From positions 1-64,000 of the forward strand of contig JASANC010002067.1 of the NCBI GenBank assembly GCA_030248135.1: a DNA stretch of 64,000 nt, given 5' to 3'. Positions 18,839-31,900 of this stretch are shown piece after piece (the first letter of the stretch is position 1; each line of letters begins with the position of its first letter). This stretch comes from Theristus sp. LFF4_11. Taxonomy: Eukaryota > Nematoda > Chromadorea > Monhysterida > Xyalidae. The translations under genes were made by a program, and so were the position numbers. The notes beneath the pieces are model-generated. The model saw nothing but the letters and a program-made list of their open reading frames with translations, had not been told where the DNA came from and did not search any database.

Positions 18839-20412
18839 GTACTAAACGGGTGGCGGAGAACTGAGGGAAGGAGGACTGAGGCCCGGAGGACTGGTCACAG
18901 CTTACACGCGCGGGCGGAGAACTGAGGGAAGGAGGACTGAGGCCCCGGAGAACTGATCACCAAATGCGTTTTTGCTTTGTTCCCTGTCCCTATACCTATT
19001 TATTATTAATAATAAATAAATCCTTTTTATTTTTAATTATTTTTTTAATTATTTTCATTTTCAGATTTTTTCCTTGTACCTTCCCTCCGTAATGCATCAT
19101 TATTAAAACAGGTGCATGTGCAGTGGCGGTGGCCCCTGCCCTTTAACACAGGAAAGAAAAAAATGCAAAAACTAAATTGATCATTTTCACCTTATAAAAA
19201 AGGCTTGGCTTAGGATTAGGATTAGGTTTAGGATTAGGAACCTACAACGACTCATTGCAAGCAACCTCTGATTAGAAATCAAAAAAATCACTTTTAAGTA
19301 TGTATACAAATCCCTTCCCTCCCTATCCTTCCCTACTTCCGTCGTTTTTGGCTTCCTTTATGAGCGGTTTTTTCTATTTCTTCCGTCAGTTTTCAATTTT
19401 TTGGTTTGTTTTGTCAAAATAGCCACAGAAATCTAACTGGTCTTCTCCAAACCCAACTCCAAAATGAAGTAAAGTCATCATCGTTTCCACAAAAAAACAA
19501 ATTCGCTGTGAGTTTGCTTTGGCTCCTCCTCCTACTTCTTTTTCTGAAGACTGCCCGTGGATCTATTATATCCATCTATCTTCCGGTTTTCTCAACAGTG
19601 AAACAAAACGAATAATTTCAAAACAAGTTTTTTTGCAAAACAGTTGAGAGATTCGTTTTTTCCTTTCCTTTTGCCCTGTTCGCCTGGTGGGAGCCACCAA
19701 TAAAGGTTTAACCTGACGTGCAAACCGGGTTCGATTCTCGGGCGGGGCAATACGATTTGGTAAGCGTGAAACGTGATGTGTCAAGCTGCGATTTGGTGAC
19801 TGATCAACCGTGTATTCATACGCTGCGTTCTTGCTGGAATGGCTGCTGGCGACGGTGATTTCATTGAGCTGCAACCGGTTGAGGTAGACCAGGACGATGA
19901 TGCGCTGCAGGCATCATCATCCGATGATATGATTCCGATTGTTTAAAATTTACAAAAGCTTTAAAACGCTTTATTCCAGTATTGTGACACTATCTTTTTT
20001 AAAACTTCTCTATTTAAAGTTTTGAAAGCAATTGAATGCAATGTATTTATCTAAAAACATGATTATTTGTAACATGATAAGTTCATGTCCGCTCATTTGA
20101 ATAAAAAAATGCCGTATTCAATGTCATATAAAGAAATCTGCAATTGGGAGCAATAGAAAACGTTTTTCTGTATTAAAAATTGAAATATTATTATAATAAA
20201 AACAGTTTAAATACAACGTACAATTCTAAATAAACCAAAGCTGAACAACGGTGATGAAGAAAAACTCACATGTAACCAGAAAAACATGTGGGACTCAGTC
20301 CTCCGCTGAGGGCGCATGCGTAGGACTCAGTTTTCCGCGTGACCAGTTCTCCTTCCCTCAGTTCTCCGTGCTCAGTTCTCCTTCCCTCAGTTCTCCTACA
20401 GCCGTACTAAAC
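18839..20412. mobile_element. 1.56-kb non-autonomous DNA element with 9-bp flanking repeats
   Basis: The direct repeat GTACTAAAC lies at 18839-18847 and 20404-20412. Inside it the ends are inverted repeats containing GGAGAACTGAGGGAAGGAG, each end with a second partial copy. A 9-bp target duplication with long inverted ends suggests a Mutator-like (MULE) element, though hAT-type elements (8 bp) are an alternative. No transposase frame is visible. The interior is AT-rich and contains a tRNA-like stretch. Confidence 0.72.
19673..19749 (+). pseudogene. tRNA-like sequence (tRNA-derived relic)
   Basis: A 7-bp acceptor stem (19673-19679 with 19742-19748), discriminator A, and a fully paired T arm with loop TTCGATT are present, and GGTTCGATTCT forms a B-box. 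The D and anticodon arms do not fold acceptably, so a functional tRNA is unlikely. A tRNA-derived SINE or pseudogene within the surrounding element is more likely. Confidence 0.4.
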
Positions 20413-22960
20413 ATGTACTAAACAATGTTCTGTCGGTTTTTGTTCGAAATCTTTAGCAAAAGATATACTCCGAAATGCATGGGGAACTTGATTGTACATA
20501 CAATAAACATACATGGTTGAACAGAAACACAAATAAAAAAGATAAAAACCAAGCCAGACTTGTTCAAGTGAATTTGCTGTTGCATCTGCGTTTTATTGAG
20601 CATTTCAGCAAAAAACCATCGACATCGCAGACAATTAGAACTTTCACTGATGCTTCAAATCTTCACGTCGCCGATAAAAAAACTTTTATTTTTTTAATAT
20701 CTAATTTCCAAAAGCATCAGTTTCCCAATTCCTGCGCCTTGGCCAAAAAGGCACAGAGGACAGACAAGCCATTGCTCTTTACATGTACTTTTTCATCTTT
20801 AGCTTTTCGTTTAAAGTTCTTTATGATAAAAATTAGAAACAGAAGGATTCATTATGTCACAACATGGTTTCTCGTGTCACGTCACAAGCGCGACAAATTG
20901 CAAAAAAACGCGGTAATGGGGTTCTTCGTTTCTTGATGAAATGAATACTGATGCGGCGAATTTGATTGACAGTTTTCGTCTTCGCAATCGTACATCCGAT
21001 AAATTGTTTTATTGGTTCGATTTGTTGAATTTCCCCTGAAACTCTTCATTTGTAATTCGTTGTGGGTGGCCACTTTATATTCCAACCTCGACAAAAACAA
21101 TAAATGGCCATTTTTAAAGTCAACAACAGCACCATTATAACGGCAAGTTTTTATATTGGGAATAACTAGTTTCGGATACATCCAGTCCAGACTGCGCGTT
21201 GGAATGGAAAAGTATGTGTCATGTCACATATACATGACATTTTAAATCTAATAAAACAAACAAACAAATCAAATTTGCCATATTTAGTTTTTTGCGCTTA
21301 CACACCATTTGTCAAATAGACATACCGTATTACCTCTATTAAACCCCCCCCCAAAAAAAATAAACCCCCACCCCCTCGACAAGTTTCCAAATAATCCCCC
21401 CCAAAAATAATCCCCCATGGGGGATTATTGGAAACCTGTTTGAAACACATACCCAGCGAATTCAGTGGCTGGTTGCAGTGAAAATGATGAAATTGTGCTA
21501 CCAACGGCCCCAAATGGATGAGTTAATGGTAATTTCATTACAAAAGGCTGTTGTAAAAGGAAATTTATATGTAGAGTAGAAGTTTCTGCGACTTCCTTCC
21601 TGCCATGGAAGGTATTTTTGCCATTTTGCCCACCCCTAAAAATGGTTTCCAAACAAACCTTCCCCCAAAAAATAAACCCCACCCCCAGAAGTCGCTGAAG
21701 AAATAAACCCCCATGGGGGTTTATTAGAGGTAATACGGTACACCGCTGCGCTGCTTCAGTTTGGAAAGCTGATTACTTACTAGACGTTTGCCTGACAAGA
21801 GTGTTGTGTTGTATGTATGCTACCGTATCAGCCCTTGGCTGTTTTAAAGTTGTTCTTGTTCATTAGCTCAACGGTATCACATGCTCAGATGGGTTCGCTT
21901 CTCAAGGCGACCCTTTCCGAAACTAATATCAAAGCGGTTAGATGTGAGAGGGCAGACAGAGTTAGTGTTATTTTTTATGGTTCTGCGACTCAATGGGCGC
22001 GTGTTTCATGCTTAAGGTAGCAAAAATTGCCTCCAGCATCAGCCGGTCACGGCCGCGTATGTACCCAGGGGTGATGGATGACTCGGCTCACTTCAGGAAT
22101 GTTTTGAATTGCCGCGTCAAGGAATGAGAAAATGCGCTTTACTTACATGTACCGTATATATCTGAGTCATGCACGTATTGGAGTCGCAGAAACTGAGAAA
22201 ATGGTACACCGATAATGGTAAGCGCTCACAGAGACCATCGTTACAAGCGACCACTTGCGTTGTTTTGAAGATGTGGTCGAAAAAACACCTGTGTGCTCTG
22301 TCTGGCTGACGTTGAATTGCATGAATGATATACAGTTATCACATCGTAAATCAATTAGCCAATCATTTTTTACTCTCTATAAATTACATTTCATCAGGGC
22401 GTTTTCAAACTGTACAAAAAAATTTAAATATTCCTGAATAAAATATTTTGAAACACTTTGTGAACACCGCAAATGAAATCACAATGTTCTTGGCATGGTG
22501 AACAAACATGAGCGATGGGAGCCCAGTTTTATTATTCAGTAATTCACTCTTTGCAGCAAAAGCAAGACAGGTGAGAAAGAGCAACGCAGATAAAATGAAC
22601 GTAGAATCATTTCACCTGTCCAAACAACACCACGTGAAATGGAAACAGATACTGAAACACTCTGGGAAAATGACTCATATCTGCAGTGGCAATAAAATAA
22701 AACCAGCATGTTATTTGTTATACAGTGTTTTTGTGGGCGTCGAACTACAAAATCCGGTCAGCATTAGCGCATTGGGTCTTGACACGATCATTCAGAAATT
22801 TAGCCGTTATCCTAAATTTGCGAAACGCAACAGAGCATTTCAACCAGCCGCTTTTGAACAGGTTTCCTCGCACTCACTAAACAACGCAAAAACATCGCGT
22901 CATGACCAAATCCAATACAAACCGCTTTCTGTCATTAAATTCCAGTCAGAAACATCCGCA
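20413..22960. other. Intergenic region upstream of the calpain-7 3' end
   Basis: About 2.5 kb with no gene I can support. It contains one family F inverted-repeat element (21323-21740). The part next to 22960 probably includes the calpain-7 3' UTR; a minus-strand AATAAA lies at about 22527-22532, some 430 nt after the stop. Open frames on the plus strand here lack family features and biased composition. Confidence 0.5.
21323..21740. mobile_element. CCCCATGGGG-rich inverted element, family F copy 1
   Basis: Inverted ends TACCGTATTACCTC and GAGGTAATACGGTA enclose C-runs, a CCCCCATGGGGG palindrome and the complementary G-runs. A non-repetitive core in between (GCCATGGAAGG, CCATTTGGGGC on one strand) is shared with 54277-54734 and 58229-58696. 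Confidence 0.85.
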
Positions 22961-25900
22961 TCACTGTAATCTGGACATTTGAAACGCAGTGGAAGATTGA
23001 ACCACCAAAAAGAACGGCCCCTCCTGGCCGGAGTGATATGTGGACACCTGCACGTTGTAGACGCCACTCGGCACATTCGCCAGTTGCAGCGTGCAGTAGC
23101 CAGGTCTGCGAACAGAAACACTGGTGGCATTGCTGCGAGAGCACGCATTCGTGGCACAGCACGTTTGCACAGCTGAACAACATCCACTCGACCGTACATG
23201 GCCATTCCATTTGCTTGGCCAATAGCCCCCCCCCCGTGATTGCTTGTTGTGTGTCACTGTGCAATGTGATTGAGTGCACTGCCTGCAGACTAGCACTTTT
23301 GGTTGCATTCTGTGCACGCACACCAATTTGACTCCGACGATTCCGCAACGGACGCCAGAAACCAAATCACCAATCATCATTCACCTGTACGGCTCCGTAT
23401 TGCACGTCTCGAAGGCACCGCCCCTGTTCTGCACTTGAACGATACGCATCGCAACGCTGAACTGTTTCGGACCGCGTAGCTCGAGGCAGAGATCCGCTGA
23501 ATCGGTGACCGCCAGCTGATACAAAGGATTCAGGTCGATTGAACGCCGATCGCAGCCGGCCGCCGTTTTGCCTTGCCATTGGCCCGTTTCCTGAGCAGTG
23601 TTTCTCCAATTGGTCATTGAGTCTTGGCTTACGCACAGAGACATGTTTCGTCTCGTTTTAGTTTTTTCTGTCTCTCGTCTCGTACGTAGTCCCACTTGAG
23701 CGAGAATTCACGTTCTGGAGGTAGCCGAAAAAACATATCGCTTGCGTGCAGTCTTGCCTTGGCTAACGCTAATTTGCTGTGATAGCTTGGGTGCTATCAA
23801 CAAGAACCTGTCAATCAACGTGATACCACAAGTGATGCTTGTGTTGCATTTTTGAAGGTTTGTCAAGAGTTACCCCGGTTACCCCAGTTTCCACCGACTG
23901 GTTCATCATGATACAGCCAATCAGTGTTCCGTATCAATCAGTCAAGCATTATTAATCATGATCATGTCATCATCACCCATCAATCAGATTAGAAAAGTGT
24001 CCAAAATCAACAAGCGAATCTGAATCAACCGAATCGCAAACTGTTTTCTTGCCACCTTGCGTTTATGCTTGTAATTATCGACGAGTTTCTTCATGCGAAA
24101 CGTGCACGTTGCGTACACGCGCAGCGTGTAGTAAATCGTAGCGTGCTTCTCGTATTGAGCAACGACCACCGTGAAACGGTGTGTGCCTGGAAATATCGGT
24201 TCGCCGAAAATGTTTTTTTTCTGATTTTGCCGTTTTTACAGCCGGGATCTACTGTGAAAGCAGGTGCTCTGCAAATCAACCTTTGCTGGCAACTGGCCTG
24301 ATAAGCTGCATCTGTGCCATGCTTCATTGCTCTCCTGAATCAACACACCATTTGAAATTCCTGCTCACTTGTCGAGATGTAAAACTATTGGAAAAAAACT
24401 AAAAAAATATTCCTTGGCGCTTTATCTTCAGGTAACGTGCTACGTTACCGTACCTAATTCAATTTTTTTGCGTTCTATACCTGATTCAGGCAACGTCAGT
24501 TTGCACAAATAATGCGGCGTGTTGATTCGGGTGCCATCGATGAACGGGCGAGGGTCAACTGAGAAAAAAAGCAGAACGTGTCACGAAGTAGAAAGAAAAC
24601 CTATCATAAACTATTTCTGAAGCTCTGATCACCCATATCTTTGCCTTGCAAATTTGGGAATACATTTCAAGCTGCAGTTCTACAATGTACATCACACATT
24701 AATCCGTGAATTCATACCAACAGCAGGGATTAAAAATGAACGAGTGTAGTGGTGGTGCGTGCCTTCGTCGGAAACTGAGCAGCCTGGCACCCGCACAGGT
24801 GTGCTCCCGCCTCCCTGGCATCCGCCTCAAAGCCAGTCCATGCTGAGGTACAAGGACGTACGTCCAAGGCACGTCTATGAACGGTGGCAGTATGCTGACA
24901 TGCGAGGTCCGACGTGACGTGACGTGACGTATTTGCAAACGTCAATTTGAATGCGCCTTGGGGCCTTCACAGCAACACTAAACACGTGTTGTTTTCGCGG
25001 AGCTTGCAGGAACCGCAGCCATACATACACAACTATGCAGCCCTCTGGGAGGGGGACACGCCGAGCTGATATAGAAGAGCTACAGTACAACACCTGCCAG
25101 CCGCAAAACAACAACAAAAAGTGAACTCCAAAAACAGCAACCGAAAGAAAACTCACACGGATAGTACAGTTTCTTGCCGCCGGTTTTATACACCATCAGC
25201 GTGATGAACTCTTTGTTGTCGGCAAAATCAGCCTGAAAAATGAAAATCCAGATAAAAAAGCGAAAAATTATCATTTGCGAAAGAGTTCGAATGAAATGCA
25301 GCAGAACAACGACACGGACCTTATCAAGAATGTGCCTTGACAAAAGCAGCCACACGGCCGCGGCGTTGCTGTTGGTCACCTCCAGCGAGTACTGCGGGTT
25401 TTCGCCGATTGAGTAGAGATCCTTCACCGGTCCCGCCCCGGCCGACCACATGCTTGAAAGTGTTCGCAATTTTGTTGTTGAAAACGATTGTTGCTTATCG
25501 ACGTTTGAAAAAACGTGTTCCGATTCCGAATTTTTGTTCCACTCATCACACCATCTTCTTCACTTTTTTTTCATTAACAGTTGCAGAGACAAAGTTGATG
25601 AATGTTTCTTTCAAAACCGGATTGGTTGGACCAACCGTTGAAGATAAATTTAGTGAACACGGCAAAAAGGTTTGGAACGTTTGGAATGTAAGTTGAAGAA
25701 AACCGCAACCATCAACCAACTCATGGAAGCAGTCCGTGTGCGAGAACAGATCAGGATTCCAGTTCAGATAAAAGACACCAAAGAAGTGCAGCACCGATTC
25801 GTAGTCGATCCAGAAAACGCCTGAAACACGACTATTTTTTGAATTTACAGATTCTCCACCGATTCCCCCAGAGACCTTTCCCTGACCATCACCGAACTGC

Positions 25901-28900
25901 TGTGCATCTTGGCATCTTCCAAATTTCACAGGTACAAATTCACTTTTAATCACTTATTGTATTCACGATATTAGCCATAAAATAACCCATCCATTCGCCC
26001 AAATCCCGGGAGTTCTTTACATTTGTGTTTCCGAAATCGGCGAAGGGGGGACCGAGACCTGCTTTTAACAAAACCACATGCCTCGCAGCTCACAACACGT
26101 CATCAAACTGCTGTGCATCTTACGGCTTGCACATGTTGTCTGTCCTTTTAGAAGGAATTGGCTCACAAAACGACCCGTCCATCCCCAATTGCCACCGAAG
26201 TTTGCGACTTTTCAGAATACGTGAACGTGGGTCACTGAATTGGCTAAAACTCAGCTCCACCCAGCTGACCGTCATCAAACTGCTGTGCGTCTTCCGGGTT
26301 GTAAGCGAGTGCCCGTCGCAACGCGGGCGTCCATTTCGCGGTGTCCCGTTCCGAGTAGCGGCCTTTCCAACGGAGGTGCGTCCACGGGTTCTTCACCATG
26401 AACATTCGGAGGTTCTGTGAGACCAACCAACCAACCGGATTTTAAAATGTAAATGTTTTTTTTGTCTCTGCAAAACACCACACGAATTTAACAATAGAAA
26501 ATAACCAGCAGTAGATAGTCGGCAAAACTTCAGCTTCATTCAAAATATTCAAAAAGCGCAGCCAATCAACGTATACCAATGAAACAATAAGAAACAAATC
26601 AGATTGGAGCCCAAATTGAGATGATTCCGTTTAGAAGAAAAGTTTAAAGAAGAAAAATGCGGCGGGTGTTGAGAAGCAGCAACGGCCGTGCACGCACATT
26701 CACTTTGCGAATGTCCAAGATGGCGTACGCATGACACGACACCAGTCCAGCTCGAGCTTCTTCTGCCTTGCTGATTTCGTTCGTGGCCAGCGTGATCAGG
26801 CAGTCGCCTAAAAACAACAAAGTTATGTGCATATGGATTGCATAATGAACATGGCTGTGGGCGCAGCTTTGCTGCTTTCGAAACTGGTTTTCCTTGTGCA
26901 CATGCCTGACACTCAGAATGTGTCGAATAAAATCAGTCAATCAATCGAACATGATCAGCACTCCAAAAAAACCTCAGTGTTGTATTTTTTACAGGTTAAA
27001 CGAGTGAATGCGGCAGGCAATTGCAAATCGCTCTAAGTGCCCCTGATGCCTGACACTCAACAGAGTCACAGACAGACGACCACGGCAACTGAGCATTGCC
27101 GCATCCGCGTCAAACGAAAACTCCGTGCAAACGCTTTGAGTCGCGGGCGCTACAAAAAACGTGACCCCCTTGGTATCTCAGGGACACGCATCACTTTACA
27201 AATTTTAAATTCACGCGTCAAGCACGAAACTGTTTACCTCTGAAAGCGCGCATTGAGTCGCAGAACCAAAAGGAAAGATAACAAACAGTCCAGTAGTGCT
27301 ACTCTACTGAGCCCCTGAATAACATCACAAAACATCACGGTTCCGTTTTTTTCACAGGGATTGATTCACCAATGTTTGCTCTTCAATGTGACGTAAATTC
27401 AAAGGAACCTGAAATGGGTTCTCATGAATTTATTCAGGCACCATGCACTCAGCCGTGTACTATTGGACAGCCAAGTTTCATAACCCTGGTCGCCGGCCTA
27501 AAAGGCCGAACGAAAACGACCCCACCGACCCTTGTGGAAGCGGTCGAACATTTTCTCGAACGTTGTGTCTCGATTGAAATCGGCGTCCGTCAGTCGTATC
27601 GGCACCCGTTCCGGAATCCAGCCGGTTAACGCGTGCAAATCGATGTTCTGTGCGAAAAACACCTCGGTAGGTAAGTGGTGCAGACGCGGTTCCATTGGCA
27701 CGCGAGTTTACTATTGTGCATTTATTCAAACGTATCCGGACTAAAATGACGTCATTTGCTTTAAAAACGCCCGTTTGTCAAAGTACAGGCACTAAAATGT
27801 CAGTTTGGTGTGACTGATTCGACATTCACCATTTATTTACGGGAAGAAATCGGCTAAACGGAAAGTCTGGTATGCTTTGAACGGCAAACGCATGTTTGGC
27901 GGCACATGACGTCATTTCAGTGGGACACGTTAAAAAAATAGGCTATACTAAGCAATTTCTTCGATGATGCCTGTTGCACCTCTTTTCAATTAAAAGCACA
28001 CCAGGGCATTGGTCCACTAAACAAATTCGCAAGTGTAAAGGTTTATGAGTGAAAAAAGTGTAGAAGTGACGACGGAGTTGGCGGGCGCTGGGCAAATTCG
28101 CGTTACACCAAACCACCGGAGCTCGGTACCTTCAGATTTCTAGAGCCTGTTTGGCAGAGCTACAACTACAAAAACGCTCACCGAATTCGAGCCTGGAAAA
28201 TCATAGCCGCCCATTACTTTGAGATAGGCCTTCTCTAACAGCGACACCCAGAGTTCGTCCTTTTGTTGACTATGCGAACACAGCAGCTCACCGTACTGAC
28301 TGATCGGCAGACGGTCGTCGATTATCACCTGTTAAGATGAAAGTTAGCATTTTTTTGCTTTTGCAACTCAAGGCGTGTGGCAATTCAATTCATACTCTAT
28401 GTGGCAATCAGTGAGTGCAATTCAAAAGCAACCAATCAGCTGATTGCCCATGTTTTGCGGTTTTTAGTAGTTTACCTTTCGCGGTACACCGTTCAAGTGC
28501 AGTTTGACCATGTACTTGCCGCACGGATTGTAAACGGGACGCCCGTGACGGTCTTGCGGGTAGATGATCCTAAATCGAAAATTCTCGATCAACGTAGAGC
28601 TCTGGTTTTTCTCTGCTTCTGCAACGCAATGTACAAAATTCGTTACGCACAATTTTGAAAACTGCCGTTTAATCACACATCACCATCTCATTTTTTTGTG
28701 GTAAATTTTTAGACGAGTTGGTCCACCCTACGATGAATGAGAAACGAAACAGTGAAAACAAGAAAAATTGAACTTTCGCGCCAAATACAGTACGCTGCGC
28801 TTAGCGCACGTCCACCACTGAGCGCTCAGGAGGTGTTTGCGCTTTTTGTTGTGAATTTTTGGGTTGGCCTGTCGTACTAAAACAAACCACTGATGTTGCC

Positions 28901-31900
28901 TAAATCTATGTGCAGTGTTTAAACTGGAGAAGCCAACAGAACGCCGGTTCCAACCTCGTAATCAGCTGCCGGCCGGTTTTGTTTTCGTAACGTGCGCAGA
29001 CGGCGAGAGACGCGACGAACGAACAATCAGAGACGATGGTCTGCAGATTGAGAGCAATAGCAAAGTTGGAGACAAACCGACTACGATGCAACGTGTGGCC
29101 TTCAGTCTTCGCCTCCGTGACTGTTTTTCACAAATCAGCCAAAACGTAGTGAAGGTGCAGGTGCAATAAGACTGCTACATTGCAACCTGACAGTATTTTC
29201 AGTGCCGAAAAAACCAGAACAAAACAAAAGAGAGATGGCCTCATGAGTCTTGCACGTGTGCCGTGACTCTGACTGTGCTGACCAAACACGCAAGCAGTCC
29301 GTTACACCTGTTTTATGGTGCCACTGTCCACGCGGCTGATCACTTTCGGCTGCTGAATGAATTGCTCCGGGCGAAGCCAGTTCTTTAGCTTTGACAGCTG
29401 CTTCTCGGCAAGTGCTGGGAGACCGTCTTTGTCGCTGAAAGTGAAATAAAGGAAATCATACAAAGTTCAATCAAAAAATAATGAATAAAACATTCTTTTG
29501 CCTCATTCATAGTGTTCTTCAGAACACTGAACGCTCATTCTGCGACTTAATGCATGCACATGTAGGAAATGCAGTTTCATGCCTCACATGGCAATGACAA
29601 TTCACAATTGGTCCAAGTCCTTGACATTAGGCCAGGTCACTTGGGCAATTTTTAATGGCCGCATCATGCATGTAACTGAACACGTTCTGCGTCTGCAAAA
29701 ACGTGTTGAGTCGCACTCGCAGAACCAGAAGAAGAGAATAATAATTCAAATAACAACTTTCAAGAGCCGAACCTGAAAGGCACCGGATAGGCGAACCGCT
29801 CCTTGAGGTCCACACTCATGAATGGCACGTACTCACGACCATTGATCACTGATGTTGTTCTCAAATGGAACCGTCAAACTATGCGTTTTTAATAAACTGG
29901 TGTTCAGGGCGTCCGGAATGCTGTTTAGCAAATGAATCATTTTGATTTCATGATTTCATGACATGATTTCAGCTTTGGAACAGGTTTTTGGTTTTTATCA
30001 CTGCAGTCTAACTCTATAACATGTCCAGCTACAGTCGAACTCTAAATTATAGGGAATCGTAGTGATAGTAGTCGAAATTATAGTAGTCGTTGGTGATCAC
30101 ATGATGCATGCATTCTGTGCAAACCAAATCTGCCTCTGCAACAATCGATGCACAGTATGCACGCATCAACCAATCAGCTAGTTGGATATGTTATAGAGTT
30201 AGTAAAATAAAAGAATTTCAATTCATTTTATATTTGCAAAACTTAAGAAACTCTGCTAAAACTGTAAGAACACCGTGTATGATAAGACCCACAGTGGGAT
30301 TCTGTAAACCTGTCAGTTTTTCAGAGAATGAAGAACGAACGGAATCGGAGAGTCAAGAAAACATATTCAGCTGTACAAATGGGGCATAGGTTTTTAAGTT
30401 TCAACCAAACCTGACACACACGTACCGCAACCCCACTTTCGCCTGCTCCATATTCTGCGAAAAAGTGACAGGTTTTAGCAAGCATACTTTATTCTCAACA
30501 TTTCAAAAAGCGAATGTAGAATGCATTCAAAAATCTGCTAAAAACCTCAACACAGCTAGTTCGGCCTTTGTGTAACCGGAATTCGGTGAGACAGCGGCGA
30601 TGTTGCGAGACTGCGAAGGGCTGGCAATGAGAGACGTGGATGAGCTTGCACTGATTGGGGGTACAGATCGAACGGCCTGTGATGAGGGGCAGGGCGTGTT
30701 TGCACCTGAAATGAACAAAGGAACACTGTCAAGCGAATAGCGGAGCAGCACAATCAGAGAGTTTCAACTGCAACAAGCAAGTGAACGAACTTGTTGTTGT
30801 TGTTCATTTGGTGCTGGCTGCAACTACAACAACAGCAGCAAGCAACCAATCAGCGTGCTGACCTCTTTTTCAAATCAACACCAACCTGCTAAACTCTCGC
30901 CATCTCCCACGTAGAGTCGATCAAAACCGGTTAAAATCGGTTCCGAAGTTGACGCTTTTGCAACAGCAGCAGCGGCTTTGCTGCGTTGCTCCTGTTTCTG
31001 TTTCAGTGTTTCGGCGCGATCGAGCGCTCGTGTCGCCAACGTCGTTAATTGGTCGGCCAACTGTGACGTTGATTCGACAGATTTGCGCTGGAATGTTTTG
31101 GAAACTTTGAGAATTGCTTGCAAATGAGGAGATGTAAAAATTCAACTGTAAAGGGCAAACTAAAACCCGGTTGAAACCCTGCGAACTTTTACCCCCAAAA
31201 AGGGTCTAGGCAAAAAAATAATCTAACTTTTAAAATTTTCAGATGGAACTTTCAAATTTTACCCCAGGAAACATTTTTGTTCGACTATGAAAGTGTAGCA
31301 GGTGAAAACTGAAAGAGCGAACACAAACACACGCAACAGAAAAAAACCTGCGACAAGAATAAGTAACACGGTTTTCAGAATCAGTTGCATTTTTTAAAGA
31401 CGCATGAAAAGTCTTGCAACAGACTAAGCAACTTTGTCAGTTCTATCCGTGTGCACACAAAAAGCTTGTAGCTCCTGTTGTGCTATCTGCACGAAACAAC
31501 TTTTTTTGAAAAAACCTGCGCGGAAGGATAGTCAATCATATAATGCACGGGGCGCGATTGAAAAGCCAAGATCAATGAACGCACCGCTGTCAAGCACATC
31601 TGCACAGCGTCAGTGTACAGTTGTATGGCATCCTCCCAGTTTCCATCCTCATCTTCGTCCAATGCTTGATATAACAGAAATTCAGCTCTTTCGACGGTTA
31701 ACTGCAAAAAAGGAGCAATTCCAGCCGCTGCTGCAAGTAAACAAACGCACAGGCACACCCCCGCTCTGCTAGATTGAGTGCGTAGTGTGCCAGTGAGTCT
31801 GTTTGAATGACAAACTCAAACTCCTAGTTTCAAGAAACGAGTTTGGCCAACCGACCTGGTGTTCAGATTTATTCGACCCGGTGAGATTTGAGGCGTTTTC

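Noticed and set aside
20475..20936. 153-residue open frame on the plus strand
   Set aside because: No recognisable family, AT-rich Lys/Phe composition, and no splice or start context; likely chance.
21863..21905. tRNA gene (A-box TAGCTCAACGG)
   Set aside because: The possible B-box is only about 26 bp away and no cloverleaf folds.
22508..22969. 153-residue open frame antisense to the calpain-7 3' end
   Set aside because: It overlaps the calpain-7 stop and probable 3' UTR on the other strand and shows no domain; likely chance.
25337..25696. 119-residue plus-strand open frame
   Set aside because: It is the antisense shadow of the calpain-7 exon at 25320-25452.
30420..30460. Possible calpain-7 exon ([10 protein letters not shown])
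   Set aside because: It resembled the INGxEYVPF region, but the exon at 29773-29859 encodes that segment better and joins in phase with its neighbours.
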